DNA of 64,000 nt from an uncultured Bacilli bacterium (GTDB lineage Bacteria > Bacillota_I > Bacilli_A > RF39 > UBA660), in the NCBI GenBank assembly GCA_934086145.1, contig CAKOHV010000004.1, positions 12,439-76,438 on the forward strand, given 5' to 3'. Positions 45,053-54,935 of the stretch are shown piece by piece. The notes under the pieces are model-generated. The model saw only the letters and a program-made list of their open reading frames with translations, was not told where the DNA came from and did no database searches. The position numbers and the translations under genes are program-made. Every line of letters begins with the position of its first letter. The stretch's first letter is position 1.

Positions 45053-47011
45053 TTATTTTAAATCGTATCGTTGTTTAAAAACTTCAATATATTTTCTTCT
45101 CATCACTGACAATAATTGTGAAGCAACCTCGCAAGAAGATTCATTTAAAGTTAACAAAGTAGTATCTAATAAGATCATATCTCCCACACTTATATTAAAT
45201 AATTCTTTTAATGCTTCAAGACATCTATTATATTCCTCTAAATTTTCAATATTTAAAAATTTTCTCTTTTCTAAAGCTAAACTTGAAAGGTAATCTCTTT
45301 TTAATGAAGTCAAAGGATCGGCATATGTTATAACTAAAAAATCGATTAAATCTTTAGACAACAAACGATATTCTTCTTTCAAATCTTGATATTGCTCATC
45401 ATCCATATCTCCTCGAGCATACAAACGATAATTCCATATCTGTCTGTCATTTATGGAACGGTCAATCAATATAATTTCTTTATCAGAGCTAATAGCATTT
45501 TTTAACTGTTTCGTAATTTCTTCGATAATAGCAACATTAAGGTCAACAGAATTTGCACCTTTATATTGTTCCTTAAATTCTTCTTTATAATATTTAGATG
45601 TAGTAAATTCATCAACTATCGTTGTTTTAAAGCCACCTTTTTTTAAGAAATCATTTAAATTATTTATTATAGTAGTTTTCCCTGTTCTAGGTGTTCCACT
45701 AAACTCAATAACAAAAGGTTTTGATAATTTAACTAAGTTTTTCAATTTTTGTAATTCACTTTTTTGCGCATGAAGCCTTTTTAACGTTTCATAATATTTC
45801 TCATTATCCACAAAAATAGTATTTTTCAAATACAAATCTTCTTTAGCATTAAAAACTACATCTAAAACATTTCTTAGTCTTTTAAAAATAGGAAGTTCTT
45901 CATCTTCATAAGCAACTAAACTTTCATAGACACTTGTATAATACCACTTTTGTTGTTCTTCACCTCTTTTAAATGGTGAAAAATCTCTTTGACCACTTTT
46001 TTGAAATTTAATCATTAAATCTTCAAGGTTATCTATTTTATCTGCACAAATAATCACCTTATTTCTTAATGATAATTTTTTTGTTTCACTAATAGTATGT
46101 TGCTTTCTCTCTTCCCAAGACAATGACTTATCAGGTTCAGAAGCTCCCTTAACTAAGTGCGCAACATCTTCTCCAAATTCTTCTTTTATATCATCAAAAG
46201 TATATTTGGTGTCTTCGATAACATCATGTAAATAACCAGCTACCACTACATTATCATCATAACCATACTCTTCTAATACCTTGCCCACACTAAATGGATG
46301 CATAATCATTGGTTTATCTGGCTCCCCTTTTCTAATTTGTCCCCAATGAGCATTTATTACAAACAGTTTGGCTTTTTCTTTTAAATTCACAATGTGATTT
46401 ACCTCCATGTATTTCTTAACAAAAGCCCACTTATCTTTTAAAATAGTATCAATATCTTTCTTAAACTGTTGATATTCTTCATCATAACAATAATGCTTAG
46501 CGTATCCACCTTTTCCATACTTTTCAAGTAAATGATTATAACAGCGTTTAATCATTTGAATCAAATCAAAATCTGGATAATGTTTTAAACTATAAGCATG
46601 AGTTCTTTTCAAGACCATTTCAATACTAGTGGTTCTATCTGCTGAAGAAATAATTTTACCATAAGTACTTCTTGGTTCATATTCTAATGATGCACGATGA
46701 TCCTCTATTGCTTCTTTGATAATTTTTCTTTGTTCATCATCAAAGAAATCTTTCATTTTGTTATTTTCATAAAACATCTTTGCTGACAACACTTCATGAT
46801 TATCTTTATCTATATAATGGGCAATATCATGAAATGATGCAATAGCATATACCATGTCAAGATTTATATCAGGAAACTGTTCAGCAAACTTCAAACTTCT
46901 TGTAACAACATACTGAATATGTTCTATTCCATGACCCGCATCATTCTTTTCATACACCGGTAATATTTCTTGTTCAATGTACTCTTTTAATTTTTTATTA
47001 ATCCTTTTCAT
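45053..47011 (-). CDS. HD - HD (SpoT-type) - P-loop kinase triple fusion
   Basis: 652 residues with three domains. Residues 1-200 are an HD hydrolase (GHGIEHIQYV, SFHDIAHYID, SSADRTTS). Residues ~210-370 are a second HD domain like the hydrolase part of RelA/SpoT and MESH1: KPMIMHPFSVGKVLEEYGYD, AGYLHDVIEDTKYTF and CADKIDNLEDL. Residues ~430-652 are a P-loop domain: VIEFSGTPRTGKTTIINNL (Walker A GTPRTGKT), LIDRSINDRQIWNYR and VITYADPLTSLKRDY, like deoxynucleoside or thymidylate kinases. No synthetase domain for ppGpp is seen. It could cut and phosphorylate nucleotides, for example in alarmone or nucleotide turnover. The arrangement is not one I recognise. Confidence 0.8.
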   Translation of the reverse strand: MKRINKKLKEYIEQEILPVYEKNDAGHGIEHIQYVVTRSLKFAEQFPDINLDMVYAIASFHDIAHYIDKDNHEVLSAKMFYENNKMKDFFDDEQRKIIKEAIEDHRASLEYEPRSTYGKIISSADRTTSIEMVLKRTHAYSLKHYPDFDLIQMIKRCYNHLLEKYGKGGYAKHYCYDEEYQQFKKDIDTILKDKWAFVKKYMEVNHIVNLKEKAKLFVINAHWGQIRKGEPDKPMIMHPFSVGKVLEEYGYDDNVVVAGYLHDVIEDTKYTFDDIKEEFGEDVAHLVKGASEPDKSLSWEERKQHTISETKKLSLRNKVIICADKIDNLEDLMIKFQKSGQRDFSPFKRGEEQQKWYYTSVYESLVAYEDEELPIFKRLRNVLDVVFNAKEDLYLKNTIFVDNEKYYETLKRLHAQKSELQKLKNLVKLSKPFVIEFSGTPRTGKTTIINNLNDFLKKGGFKTTIVDEFTTSKYYKEEFKEQYKGANSVDLNVAIIEEITKQLKNAISSDKEIILIDRSINDRQIWNYRLYARGDMDDEQYQDLKEEYRLLSKDLIDFLVITYADPLTSLKRDYLSSLALEKRKFLNIENLEEYNRCLEALKELFNISVGDMILLDTTLLTLNESSCEVASQLLSVMRRKYIEVFKQRYDLK

Positions 47012-47229
47012 ACAACACCACCATTCTATTTAAAATATATCATATAATACTACATTCGCCTAGATTACGTTTTAAAAACTTTAAAAATTACCTTCAAACT
47101 AAATTCAATATACCTTTTATTTTGAATAATTTAAGTTAATAAGTTTTTACTCATTAAACAAAATCAATTATATTTTGCTTGGCTTAACAACTTAGTAACT
47201 TTATTTGCTTACTATATTAATTTTCGCCA

Positions 47230-47270
47230 TATAAAAAGACAATTCCTTTAATTAAAATTGTCTTTTTATA
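47230..47270 (-). terminator. Terminator after the DUF2207 gene
   Basis: TATAAAAAGACAATT and AATTGTCTTTTTATA are exact inverted copies with an 11-base loop, 7 bases after the stop. On the minus strand the arm ends in a T-run. Confidence 0.9.
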
Positions 47271-47277
47271 AATTATC

Positions 47278-49662
47278 TTACCAAGAGCTACCTCCGCCGC
47301 CACCAGAGCCACCGCCAGAGAATCCTCCTCCTGAAGAACCTCCACCACTAGAACTACTAGACGGACTAGAAGACATTGCACTTTGTGCTGATGACATTGT
47401 CGAATCCATAAAATTACCAAATGAAACAACATCAAAAGCATTATTACTATCATACCAGCTTGGTGCTTGTAAAGCTATTGACTCAAATTTTTTAATCCAT
47501 TTATCAGATACTCCTAAAACATAGGTAAAGGGAAGAATATCATAAAAATATGTTGGATTTTCCATTACCATTGCTTCTAGTTTTTCTTTTTCAGCTGTTT
47601 CTAAGAAATTTTTAAATCCTCTTAATTTACCTAACACTTCATTTCCATACTTTGTTCTTTTAGGCATCAACTTAAGGAAAACAATCATTCCTATTAAACA
47701 TAATAGACCTACAATAACTCCTATTAAATATATTCGTTCATTAAGTATTGCTTTAGTAATTGGTAACGTCCTAAAGAACATTGAAGAATGAAATGCCGTA
47801 AACCCTAACCAAACAATTCTAAAAAGAATAGGCATTCCCGGGAAAAATATTCCAATCCCAAAGAATAATGCATAGAAAGCACATAGAAACAACGTACTTC
47901 CAACTTCTCCCATTCCTCCATAATCGATAGTCGGAATACTAACCACGATTATAAGTGAGATAACCATTAACAATCCTACTAAGACAGATGGCCAAAAAGT
48001 ACTTCCTTCAAAAATTTTCTTTTTGTTTAATTTGTCATTCATATTTTCTAATATTCTATTCATTGTAATGTAAAAGTTATCATACAAATCCATTGAAGTA
48101 ACAGAAACAGTATTAAAATTATCTGACATCTCTGATCCTGATTCTGAATAATCAGTTTTTCCTTCACTATCTTTAGTTTGTGTTACTATTTTTTTAAACA
48201 CATCAAGAGGCCTTATATGTGCCCTTGAAAATAACCCATTTAGAAATAATTGTTCATTAACGTTATTTCCATCATATTCTTTTAGTTTTGTTATACAAAA
48301 ATTCTTAAATTTAAAGGCTAAAACCTTTTCTTCCAGTTCAGAAATTTTTATATACCCTTTATTAGCTAAATATACCATAAGTGATGTAACATCTCGATTA
48401 TCAGCTTTTCCTTTATATAAAAAGCCTACTTCTAAACTATTAAAGCCTTCAGGTGGATAAAATTCAACTGTTTCAACTACTTGATCATCACGACCAAATA
48501 TCCACCATAAAATAAAGGCAATTAATAAACCTAGGATTGGTACGATAAACATTACATAAACTGATGGTCCTATCTTAAATCCAGCCCCTACAAAGTATCC
48601 TTCTGGTAATTCACATCTAATAGTTAAGGCTTCTTCTTCATCAAGAATTCCTTTATAACTACCAGTTATTGTCTTTTCACTAACTTGATAATCTATTTTA
48701 CTATTATCCGTTGAACCAGTCGTCCCTGATGAAAAACCTAACTTACTTGAATCAAATTCTTTCGGCATAGTAATCGTAAAAGTTACATTACCTATTGCTG
48801 TATCCCATTTATCCCCAATTATATTGTAATATAATTCATCATAATCTTTTACGGGATCTTTTCCAATATTATAAGTATACTTTATTATATATTTTTGTTC
48901 ACCAGTCAAGGTTTTATCAGCTGATCCAATTTTTAAATTATAGTTACCATCTTCTTTAGTTGTTGTATAATCTGTATTAACATTAACATTAGTAATTTGT
49001 ACACGATTAGATGATTTTGACCCATCTAATCTAGTAATATCATTTTTTAATGGAATACTTCTAATTATTCCATGTTTTGCTTTATTAAAATAAGCCGTAA
49101 TTGTTTCCGTTACATCAAAAGTATTATTTTCATTAACTATTATCTTTATATCATAACTATCAATAACATAATCATAAGAACTATATTCACTATTTTTACT
49201 AGGAGTTAAACTTGCTACATCTTCTTTAACTATCATATTATCATTAATATTAATAACTAAATTATAGTAAGCAATCTCACTAACATTATGTTCTCCTAAA
49301 ATACTTAGATTAGACATTTGACTAAATTCATTAATTCCTGCTAGAGCTTTCCCTGGCTTAACACTTTGAGCTACTAAGTTATAGTTATAATCATAATAAT
49401 ATATTGTTGCATCATAATATATCGGTGTCCCAAAATCATTTTTTATCATTCCACTTAGACCGAAAGACTGTGTTGAAGTAGTTGAATAATCTCTGAAAGT
49501 AAGTTCAAAGAAATTTATTTTTTCTATTTCTAAGTTTTTAGTGTTACTGATATTTACATAAGAAGTTTCACCATTTAAAGCACAAGCATTTAATGGAAAT
49601 ATAAAAACTAAAGATAGAACAATTGCCATAAATAAGGATAGTTCCTTAATAATTTTTTTCAT
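47278..49662 (-). CDS. DUF2207-family membrane protein with Gly/Ser-rich C terminus
   Basis: GGAGGA before the ATG at 49662 gives 794 residues. A signal peptide starts MKKIIKELSLFMAIVLS. The outside DUF2207 domain has YDVIDSYDIKIIVNENNTFD, VTETITAYFNKAKHGIIRSI and YNIIGDKWDTAIGNVTFTI. Membrane helices lie near 355-385 and 560-650. The protein ends with SSSSGGGSSGGGFSGGGSG and SSW. It follows the LemA gene with a 14-base gap; this pairing is common in Firmicutes. It is an envelope protein of unknown biochemical role. The glycine tail is usual in this family and often membrane-proximal. Confidence 0.9.
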   Translation of the reverse strand: MKKIIKELSLFMAIVLSLVFIFPLNACALNGETSYVNISNTKNLEIEKINFFELTFRDYSTTSTQSFGLSGMIKNDFGTPIYYDATIYYYDYNYNLVAQSVKPGKALAGINEFSQMSNLSILGEHNVSEIAYYNLVININDNMIVKEDVASLTPSKNSEYSSYDYVIDSYDIKIIVNENNTFDVTETITAYFNKAKHGIIRSIPLKNDITRLDGSKSSNRVQITNVNVNTDYTTTKEDGNYNLKIGSADKTLTGEQKYIIKYTYNIGKDPVKDYDELYYNIIGDKWDTAIGNVTFTITMPKEFDSSKLGFSSGTTGSTDNSKIDYQVSEKTITGSYKGILDEEEALTIRCELPEGYFVGAGFKIGPSVYVMFIVPILGLLIAFILWWIFGRDDQVVETVEFYPPEGFNSLEVGFLYKGKADNRDVTSLMVYLANKGYIKISELEEKVLAFKFKNFCITKLKEYDGNNVNEQLFLNGLFSRAHIRPLDVFKKIVTQTKDSEGKTDYSESGSEMSDNFNTVSVTSMDLYDNFYITMNRILENMNDKLNKKKIFEGSTFWPSVLVGLLMVISLIIVVSIPTIDYGGMGEVGSTLFLCAFYALFFGIGIFFPGMPILFRIVWLGFTAFHSSMFFRTLPITKAILNERIYLIGVIVGLLCLIGMIVFLKLMPKRTKYGNEVLGKLRGFKNFLETAEKEKLEAMVMENPTYFYDILPFTYVLGVSDKWIKKFESIALQAPSWYDSNNAFDVVSFGNFMDSTMSSAQSAMSSSPSSSSSGGGSSGGGFSGGGSGGGGGSSW

Positions 49663-49676
49663 GTATCCTCCATAAA

Positions 49677-50225
49677 TCATAGTTCAATTTTGACATTTTC
49701 TTTTTCATTAGTACTTGCTTCAAACATTGCCTTGGCTTTATAGCCAAATAAGCCTGCAAAAATATTACTTGGAAACATTTCTATTTTGTTATTGTATTGT
49801 CTAACAACACCATTATAATATTTTCTTGAATTAGCAATATCATCTTCAATTTTAGTTAATTTGTTACTTAAATCTTTAAAGTTTTCATTGGCTTTTAACT
49901 CCGGATAAGCCTCGGCTAAAGCCATAATTTTATTAACACTACGGAATACTTGTTCATTTGTTTTGATTTTTTCATCATCTGACATTTGATCATAAGTACT
50001 ATTTCTTAAATTAACCAGATCCTTTAAAGCATCTTTTTCATACTTTGAATATCCTTTTACCGTTTCGACAATGTTTGGAATTAAATCCCATCTTTTCTTT
50101 AAATAAACATCCATTGTTGAAAAGGCTTCTTTGACTTTATTATTTAATTTGACAAAACTATTGTATAAAACTAAAGCATAAATAACAATAAAAATAACTA
50201 CTGCAATAATAATATAAACCCACAT
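49677..50225 (-). CDS. lemA: LemA family protein
   Basis: 182 residues with an N-terminal membrane helix (IIIAVVIFIVIYALVLYN) and a helical outside or cytoplasmic body: KVKEAFSTMDVYLKKRWDLI, PNIVETVKGYSKYEK, AEAYPELKANENF and ANSRKYYNGVVRQYNNKIEM, then FPSNIFAGLFGY. These are the LemA signatures. Strong AGGAGGTGA site. Function is not known; it is often paired with DUF2207, as here. The 236-base upstream gap holds a TTGATA(N5)TATCAA inverted repeat at 50272-50288. Confidence 0.95.
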   Translation of the reverse strand: MWVYIIIAVVIFIVIYALVLYNSFVKLNNKVKEAFSTMDVYLKKRWDLIPNIVETVKGYSKYEKDALKDLVNLRNSTYDQMSDDEKIKTNEQVFRSVNKIMALAEAYPELKANENFKDLSNKLTKIEDDIANSRKYYNGVVRQYNNKIEMFPSNIFAGLFGYKAKAMFEASTNEKENVKIEL

Positions 50226-50461
50226 ATTCTCACCTCCTATTATAATTTCTATTTTATCATACTTTCATTACTTGATATATATTATCAATTTACTTTTTTA
50301 CATATCTAATTTTTTTTCATACCTAAGTAATCTATTTTTTAACAAGCCTTTTTACTCTAAATAACTTAATAAAAAAAAAGTAACAATCAATCACCTTTCC
50401 GTAATTAATCATTACATGTTTTCTTTAATTTAAAGTGTATCCAATATTTTAGAATATTCCT

Positions 50462-50746
50462 TTATATAATCTCTTCAATTATTTTTATTTTTTTATTAAT
50501 AATAGCCAGTTCTTCTTTTGTAGCAATATAATTTATGTAAATACTAAATAACATTTCTTTAGCTTCATCACTTATATCCTGTTTTAAAATACTTTTAGAA
50601 TAATCATATTTAAAAAGATATTTATCTAACTTAGCATTTTTTATTTCATTCATGATATCAGAAGGAATATTTTTTTTCTTATCTTCTGGTAAGACACTAA
50701 TTATGGCGTTTATTTGAATTAAGGCTTTTGTTCTTTCATCATTCAT
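50462..50746 (-). CDS. Small acidic/Lys-rich protein paired with a transglutaminase-like gene
   Basis: 94 residues, no signal peptide. It begins MNDERTKALIQINAIISVLP and continues EDKKKNIPSDIMNEIKNAK; mostly helical. It starts 4 bases after the stop of the LRR/transglutaminase-like gene. The N terminus resembles MYDERIKAIVQN of the other large protein (54554). Its partner role (cognate inhibitor, adaptor or chaperone) is inferred from arrangement alone. Confidence 0.65.
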   Translation of the reverse strand: MNDERTKALIQINAIISVLPEDKKKNIPSDIMNEIKNAKLDKYLFKYDYSKSILKQDISDEAKEMLFSIYINYIATKEELAIINKKIKIIEEII

Positions 50747-50749
50747 TTT

Positions 50750-52351
50750 TTATTTTCCTTTCTTACCTAATAATAAACTATTTATTTGGTCATTTTTTTC
50801 TTTATTTTTTAATAAAAAGGCTAATAACTGTCTATTATTTGAAGCAAAAGCAACTAAATCTTTAAATAATGATTCTGATATTTCTGAAGAATTTAAATCA
50901 ACATTTGCCCAATCCGTAACTTTAGACCAATCGGTAGCTAATAAATTTAATTGTTGAACCAACGTTATACTATCGCCTAATTCAATATTTTCTTCTATTT
51001 TATGGTGCTTCAATTTATCGAATTTTCTTGTTCCATCAGGTTCCTTACCAGCCAAAAAGGTGTCTATTCCCATTATATCTGATACTGCCAATTCATCTCT
51101 ATACCAAGTAAAATCATCTTCATACCATGTATTATCTAAATTTAAATAATTCCAAGCATGTTCTTGATCGACTGCAATGATTGATTTAGATTGAATTCCA
51201 AAGTAAAGGGTTAACGTATTTATAATAGTTGAAAAGCCTTTACATACTGTTGCCCCAACTAAAAGTCCTTTCATATTTTGCGATGCAGCTATCCTTTCAT
51301 ATGATTTAGTATCATAAAAATCAATTTTATCTTTATTATTCATCAAGTTCAACGCATCATAATCATACTTTATATATTCAAACAGATTATTAACTATTTG
51401 TGCATAAATTATTTTTTCTCGATTTTTCAATTCTTTAGGAGGAATAACAACTTTATTTACTATTTCTAAAATGATTTCTTTAATAGCAATAATTTCTTCT
51501 TTATTATACATGTAACCATTTTTTCTTCCAGCCTGATTAACATATTCATAACCTTCAAATTTTAAATAGTCAGTCCCTAAAAAAACTCTTTCACCATCTA
51601 ACAAATATTCTGGATTTACCTGAAAAATTGTATCATATAAATATACTCCATTCTCGTATATATACCCATCAGGATTATCGATATCTAAAAGTTCTCCAGT
51701 TTGTAATATTCTTAAATCATTAGCATTTGCATCAATTATTTCAAAATACATTTTTTTATTACGACGCGAAATAATTTTCCAAGCATTACTACCATCACAT
51801 CTTGCCACTAGAAACACCATGTTTGTCTTATCACTTTTTAAAATTATTCCACTTGGTAATACAATCTGTTCAATATTGTTACTAAAAGTCAATTTTTTTA
51901 TCTTGCTATTCAAAGGAACAATTATTCTTTTTATCACATTATATTCATCTATTTTCAGTTCTTCAATTTTAGGCGGAATAACAAATTCTTCCGTAAATAA
52001 CATACACCCTGTACAATCCATCTCACTAACTTGAGTATTCTTTCCAAATCTTACTTCATATAACCGATCGCCAAAAGCATGACCATCAATTTTCTCTACT
52101 GAATCTGGTATTAAAATCTCATTTGTTATTCTTATTCCCATAATTGAACCAAATTCTATTCTTTTTAATTTACTTCCCTCTTCAAATCTTAAAGTAAAAG
52201 TCGTTCGATCAAAAAATCCTTCTTCAAAATCATTTTCTAAATAAAAGCTATTAAAAGCAAGGGTTTTAATTACTTCTGCTTCCTTAGGAATGACTATATC
52301 TGTTCCATAATTTTTTATATAATTAATTACCCAATCCTTCGTTATATTCAA
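50750..52351 (-). CDS. BspA-like leucine-rich repeat protein with transglutaminase/papain-like domain
   Basis: A TTG start at 52351 lies 8 bases after CGGAG; the upstream GTG at 52358-52360 overlaps that site. 533 residues. Residues 20-170 carry irregular repeats like BspA/LRR_5 (VIPKEAEVIKTLAF, EILIPDSVEKIDGHAFGDRL). A later domain has a Cys-His-Asp set: TVCKGFSTIINTLTLYFGI (C near 367), DQEHAWNYLNLDN (H near 395), TWYEDDFTW (D near 412), which is the bacterial transglutaminase-like fold. No signal peptide. It could be a protease, cross-linker or catalytically tuned sensor. Read from 52385-52413. Confidence 0.75.
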   Translation of the reverse strand: MNITKDWVINYIKNYGTDIVIPKEAEVIKTLAFNSFYLENDFEEGFFDRTTFTLRFEEGSKLKRIEFGSIMGIRITNEILIPDSVEKIDGHAFGDRLYEVRFGKNTQVSEMDCTGCMLFTEEFVIPPKIEELKIDEYNVIKRIIVPLNSKIKKLTFSNNIEQIVLPSGIILKSDKTNMVFLVARCDGSNAWKIISRRNKKMYFEIIDANANDLRILQTGELLDIDNPDGYIYENGVYLYDTIFQVNPEYLLDGERVFLGTDYLKFEGYEYVNQAGRKNGYMYNKEEIIAIKEIILEIVNKVVIPPKELKNREKIIYAQIVNNLFEYIKYDYDALNLMNNKDKIDFYDTKSYERIAASQNMKGLLVGATVCKGFSTIINTLTLYFGIQSKSIIAVDQEHAWNYLNLDNTWYEDDFTWYRDELAVSDIMGIDTFLAGKEPDGTRKFDKLKHHKIEENIELGDSITLVQQLNLLATDWSKVTDWANVDLNSSEISESLFKDLVAFASNNRQLLAFLLKNKEKNDQINSLLLGKKGK

Positions 52352-52384
52352 AATAATCACTCCGTTTTCCCTAAATATATTGGT

Positions 52385-52413
52385 ATTCTAGCATAAATTC
52401 TAACAATGACCAA
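52385..52413 (-). promoter_or_regulatory. Promoter of the LRR/transglutaminase-like pair
   Basis: Minus strand -35 TTGGTC (52408-52413), 17-base spacer, -10 TAGAAT (52385-52390) with TGC before it. Confidence 0.6.
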
Positions 52414-52453
52414 ATATACCTTCCAAATTTTCTGCTTTGTATTTCATAAATGC

Positions 52454-52480
52454 AAAAAAGCCTACACCTTATGTAAGCCT
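52454..52480 (-). terminator. Terminator after the 74-residue gene
   Basis: On the minus strand AGGCTTACA pairs with TGTAGGCTT (two G-U pairs) around TAAGG and runs into TTTTT. It separates the two transglutaminase-like units. Confidence 0.7.
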
Positions 52481-52581
52481 ACTAAATGTTTAACAAGGAA
52501 AATAACCCAAACAATGATTTTATTCCTATTTTGTACCTTAAATTTTCCCCCAAAAAGTCTTATAGTGCTAATACTTTTTTA

Positions 52582-52806
52582 CTATTTCATTTTTTCTGAA
52601 TCAATCAATTCTAAATAAATACTTTTTAAATCATTTTCTGGAATCTCAAGTTCCCTTAAAAGAGCATACGCTGTTTCAATATTTATCTTAAAAAAGCATT
52701 GTTTATCATTTAACATTTTTTTAATTAATAAATGTTTTGCTCTCTTTTCTTCATCTAAAGTTTGACTAATTATCTTATCATTAATAACGATTAATTTATC
52801 TATCAT
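52582..52806 (-). CDS. Small protein coupled to the 583-residue transglutaminase-like gene
   Basis: 74 residues: MIDKLIVINDKIISQTLDEE and ALLRELEIPENDLKSIYLEL. Its ATG overlaps the TGA of the upstream gene (ATGA), so translation is coupled. It is helical and acidic with no signal peptide. It occupies the same position relative to its large partner as the 94-residue protein does in the next unit, which suggests a partner protein. No family is recognised. Confidence 0.65.
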   Translation of the reverse strand: MIDKLIVINDKIISQTLDEEKRAKHLLIKKMLNDKQCFFKINIETAYALLRELEIPENDLKSIYLELIDSEKMK

Positions 52807-54554
52807 TTTTTTCTCCTATCTTTTATTCCAGGAATTGTCGGATCTTCTACATCAATATACCCCATGGTATCATTATCAAATAAACGTTGTAACTCATCTC
52901 TGGCGACTAAAACCAAATTTAACCCTGGTTCATACCTATATCTATCAATAATCAACTTACCTTTTTCATTTGGATGCTTCAAAGATATAATAGCTAGAGC
53001 TTGGGCAGCATTTTCTAAAGTATTTCTAATAATCGATATTCTTATATTATCATTTTGTTCTCTTCTAGAAAACAAAATTTTTCTTAATTGTAATAAATAT
53101 GAATATGCATCTATTCCCACTAATTTTGAAGAATTAACCTTGTCTATTAAAATATCAATTTTTTCTTGAAGACCAACCTTTTCTATCATATCTGTCTTTT
53201 GTAAGAACTGAGCTACTATGTCATCAAAACTTTCTAAACCATTAATTACATTTTGACTAATTTTTGGTTCTCTTTCTGCAATATATTGATAAACTTTGGC
53301 AACTTCAGCATCAAACTCTGATCTTGTCTTAGAATTCTTATTTTCACAAACCAAACCCGTCAATTGTTGATTTAACTTCGCTTGCACTATATCACCTTGT
53401 AAAATACTAGTTACCGAATCGGCTTTTACTAAGTATTTCCCACATCGACATTTTAAAAAAGTATGTCCTTCACTATATTGATAATAATCATCATCAAACT
53501 CCGCTTCACCATCTTCACCATTAAATTCCACAACTCCCACAAAGTTCTTATAATTTATTCCTATTTTATGTAAAAGATAAGAATATATGGCATTAAATTC
53601 ATAACATACAACTTCATTATTTTCCAAAGATATACTCGAAATATGATCAATCGTTTTATGTTTTTGAACCAATGGCCCGCTTTGATTAACCGCATAAAAT
53701 TCTTCATCATAAGTTAATGTTTTACACATTTTTATATAAATATATATGGCTTTTTCCAAACTATTAAACTCCGGATCAATTCCACTTAATAAAAAATCTT
53801 CTAGCTCAACATCAACTTGAATTTGTTCCAACATCGAATCACTCGTATCAAGATATTTATTAATCATCTGGACATCAACAATATCCGAAGAAGTTATACT
53901 TTTTAAACGGTCTTTCAAATTATCATCAACCAAATAATCAGTTTTTATTTTTTTATCTTCATAATACTTATTAACAGCATATAAAAAATGTGCTATCGGT
54001 ATATTTCCTAAAATATCCTCTTTTTCCATCAAGCTATTAAACTCTTCTGTTGGCAAATCCATAAATTGATAAAATACTCGAACTGGAAAGCTATATTTTT
54101 CGCCATCAATAGTTACTTCATAATTATCTTCATAAGTTTGCTGTTTATAATTTTCATACGAAACATAACTCATAAGTTCATCATAACGCTCACTTATTGA
54201 AGGAAATTCATTCTTATCAATTTTTTCTAATAAATGAATAATCATCATTCTATTAAGAGAATACTGATCAAGTGCTTTTCCCTTTTCATTGATAAAAAGA
54301 GCTACAACTGAAAATAATCCTTTTTCATATATTTCTTTAATTTTACTAAAATATTCATCATTAGCTATGATATCAACAATAAATTTTTTACTTATTTTTT
54401 TAAAGTTATATCCAGGAATTAACAATTGTTCTGGATCAGTTTTATATTTTTCAACCTCTGGTGAAATAATTAGAATTCCTGATTCAGCTATTTTTTTCAA
54501 ATAATTTAACTCCGGATGATTTTGAACAATAGCTTTTATTCTTTCGTCATACAT
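52803..54554 (-). CDS. Transglutaminase/papain-like protein of unknown role
   Basis: 583 residues behind GAGG. It begins MYDERIKAIVQNHPELNYL. A Cys-His-Asp set lies near the middle: EVVCYEFNAIYSYLLHKIGI (C near 316), EGHTFLKCRCGKY (H near 363) and VKADSVTS (D near 378), as in bacterial transglutaminase-like peptidases. The flanks are helical and acidic with no repeats. No signal peptide. The next gene overlaps by four bases. It differs from the 533-residue protein outside this core, so the two units are related in layout rather than recent copies. Confidence 0.7.
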   Translation of the reverse strand: MYDERIKAIVQNHPELNYLKKIAESGILIISPEVEKYKTDPEQLLIPGYNFKKISKKFIVDIIANDEYFSKIKEIYEKGLFSVVALFINEKGKALDQYSLNRMMIIHLLEKIDKNEFPSISERYDELMSYVSYENYKQQTYEDNYEVTIDGEKYSFPVRVFYQFMDLPTEEFNSLMEKEDILGNIPIAHFLYAVNKYYEDKKIKTDYLVDDNLKDRLKSITSSDIVDVQMINKYLDTSDSMLEQIQVDVELEDFLLSGIDPEFNSLEKAIYIYIKMCKTLTYDEEFYAVNQSGPLVQKHKTIDHISSISLENNEVVCYEFNAIYSYLLHKIGINYKNFVGVVEFNGEDGEAEFDDDYYQYSEGHTFLKCRCGKYLVKADSVTSILQGDIVQAKLNQQLTGLVCENKNSKTRSEFDAEVAKVYQYIAEREPKISQNVINGLESFDDIVAQFLQKTDMIEKVGLQEKIDILIDKVNSSKLVGIDAYSYLLQLRKILFSRREQNDNIRISIIRNTLENAAQALAIISLKHPNEKGKLIIDRYRYEPGLNLVLVARDELQRLFDNDTMGYIDVEDPTIPGIKDRRKK

Positions 54555-54935
54555 ATTAAGACCTCACTTATTATAATAAATATTATACTATATATCTTAT
54601 TATATTATCTAAAATAATTTAAAACTAAGGATTTAAAAACATTTTAATTTCCTAATTCATAGATTAAAATCACCAATTAAGAACTTGTAGATTAATAAAA
54701 ATAATTTATAATATTAATAAATATTTAAAATTTCTAATTTAATTTATTTTTTAACAAAAAGTCATCATAAATTATTCTTTATAAATTTATCTTCCATTTA
54801 ATCTAATAACCTTTATTGCATCACTCCATTTATTTAATCTTCAAAGTCTTATAATAACTAATTTCTAATAACTAAACTACAAGTCGAGAACAAAAATTAC
54901 TACATTATAGTATAATTATTACGAGGTGAGAAACC
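54555..54935. other. 381-base divergent gap
   Basis: Almost pure A/T with no coding frame. It holds the two divergent promoters: TATAAT boxes before 54554 (minus) and TATAAT at 54911-54916 (plus), the latter 7 bases before a GAGGTGAG ribosome site. Confidence 0.5.

Noticed and set aside
47217..47524. Frames over the Gly/Ser tail of the DUF2207 gene
   Set aside because: Pro/Glu-rich and Val/Leu-rich readings are shadows of the Gly/Ser codons.
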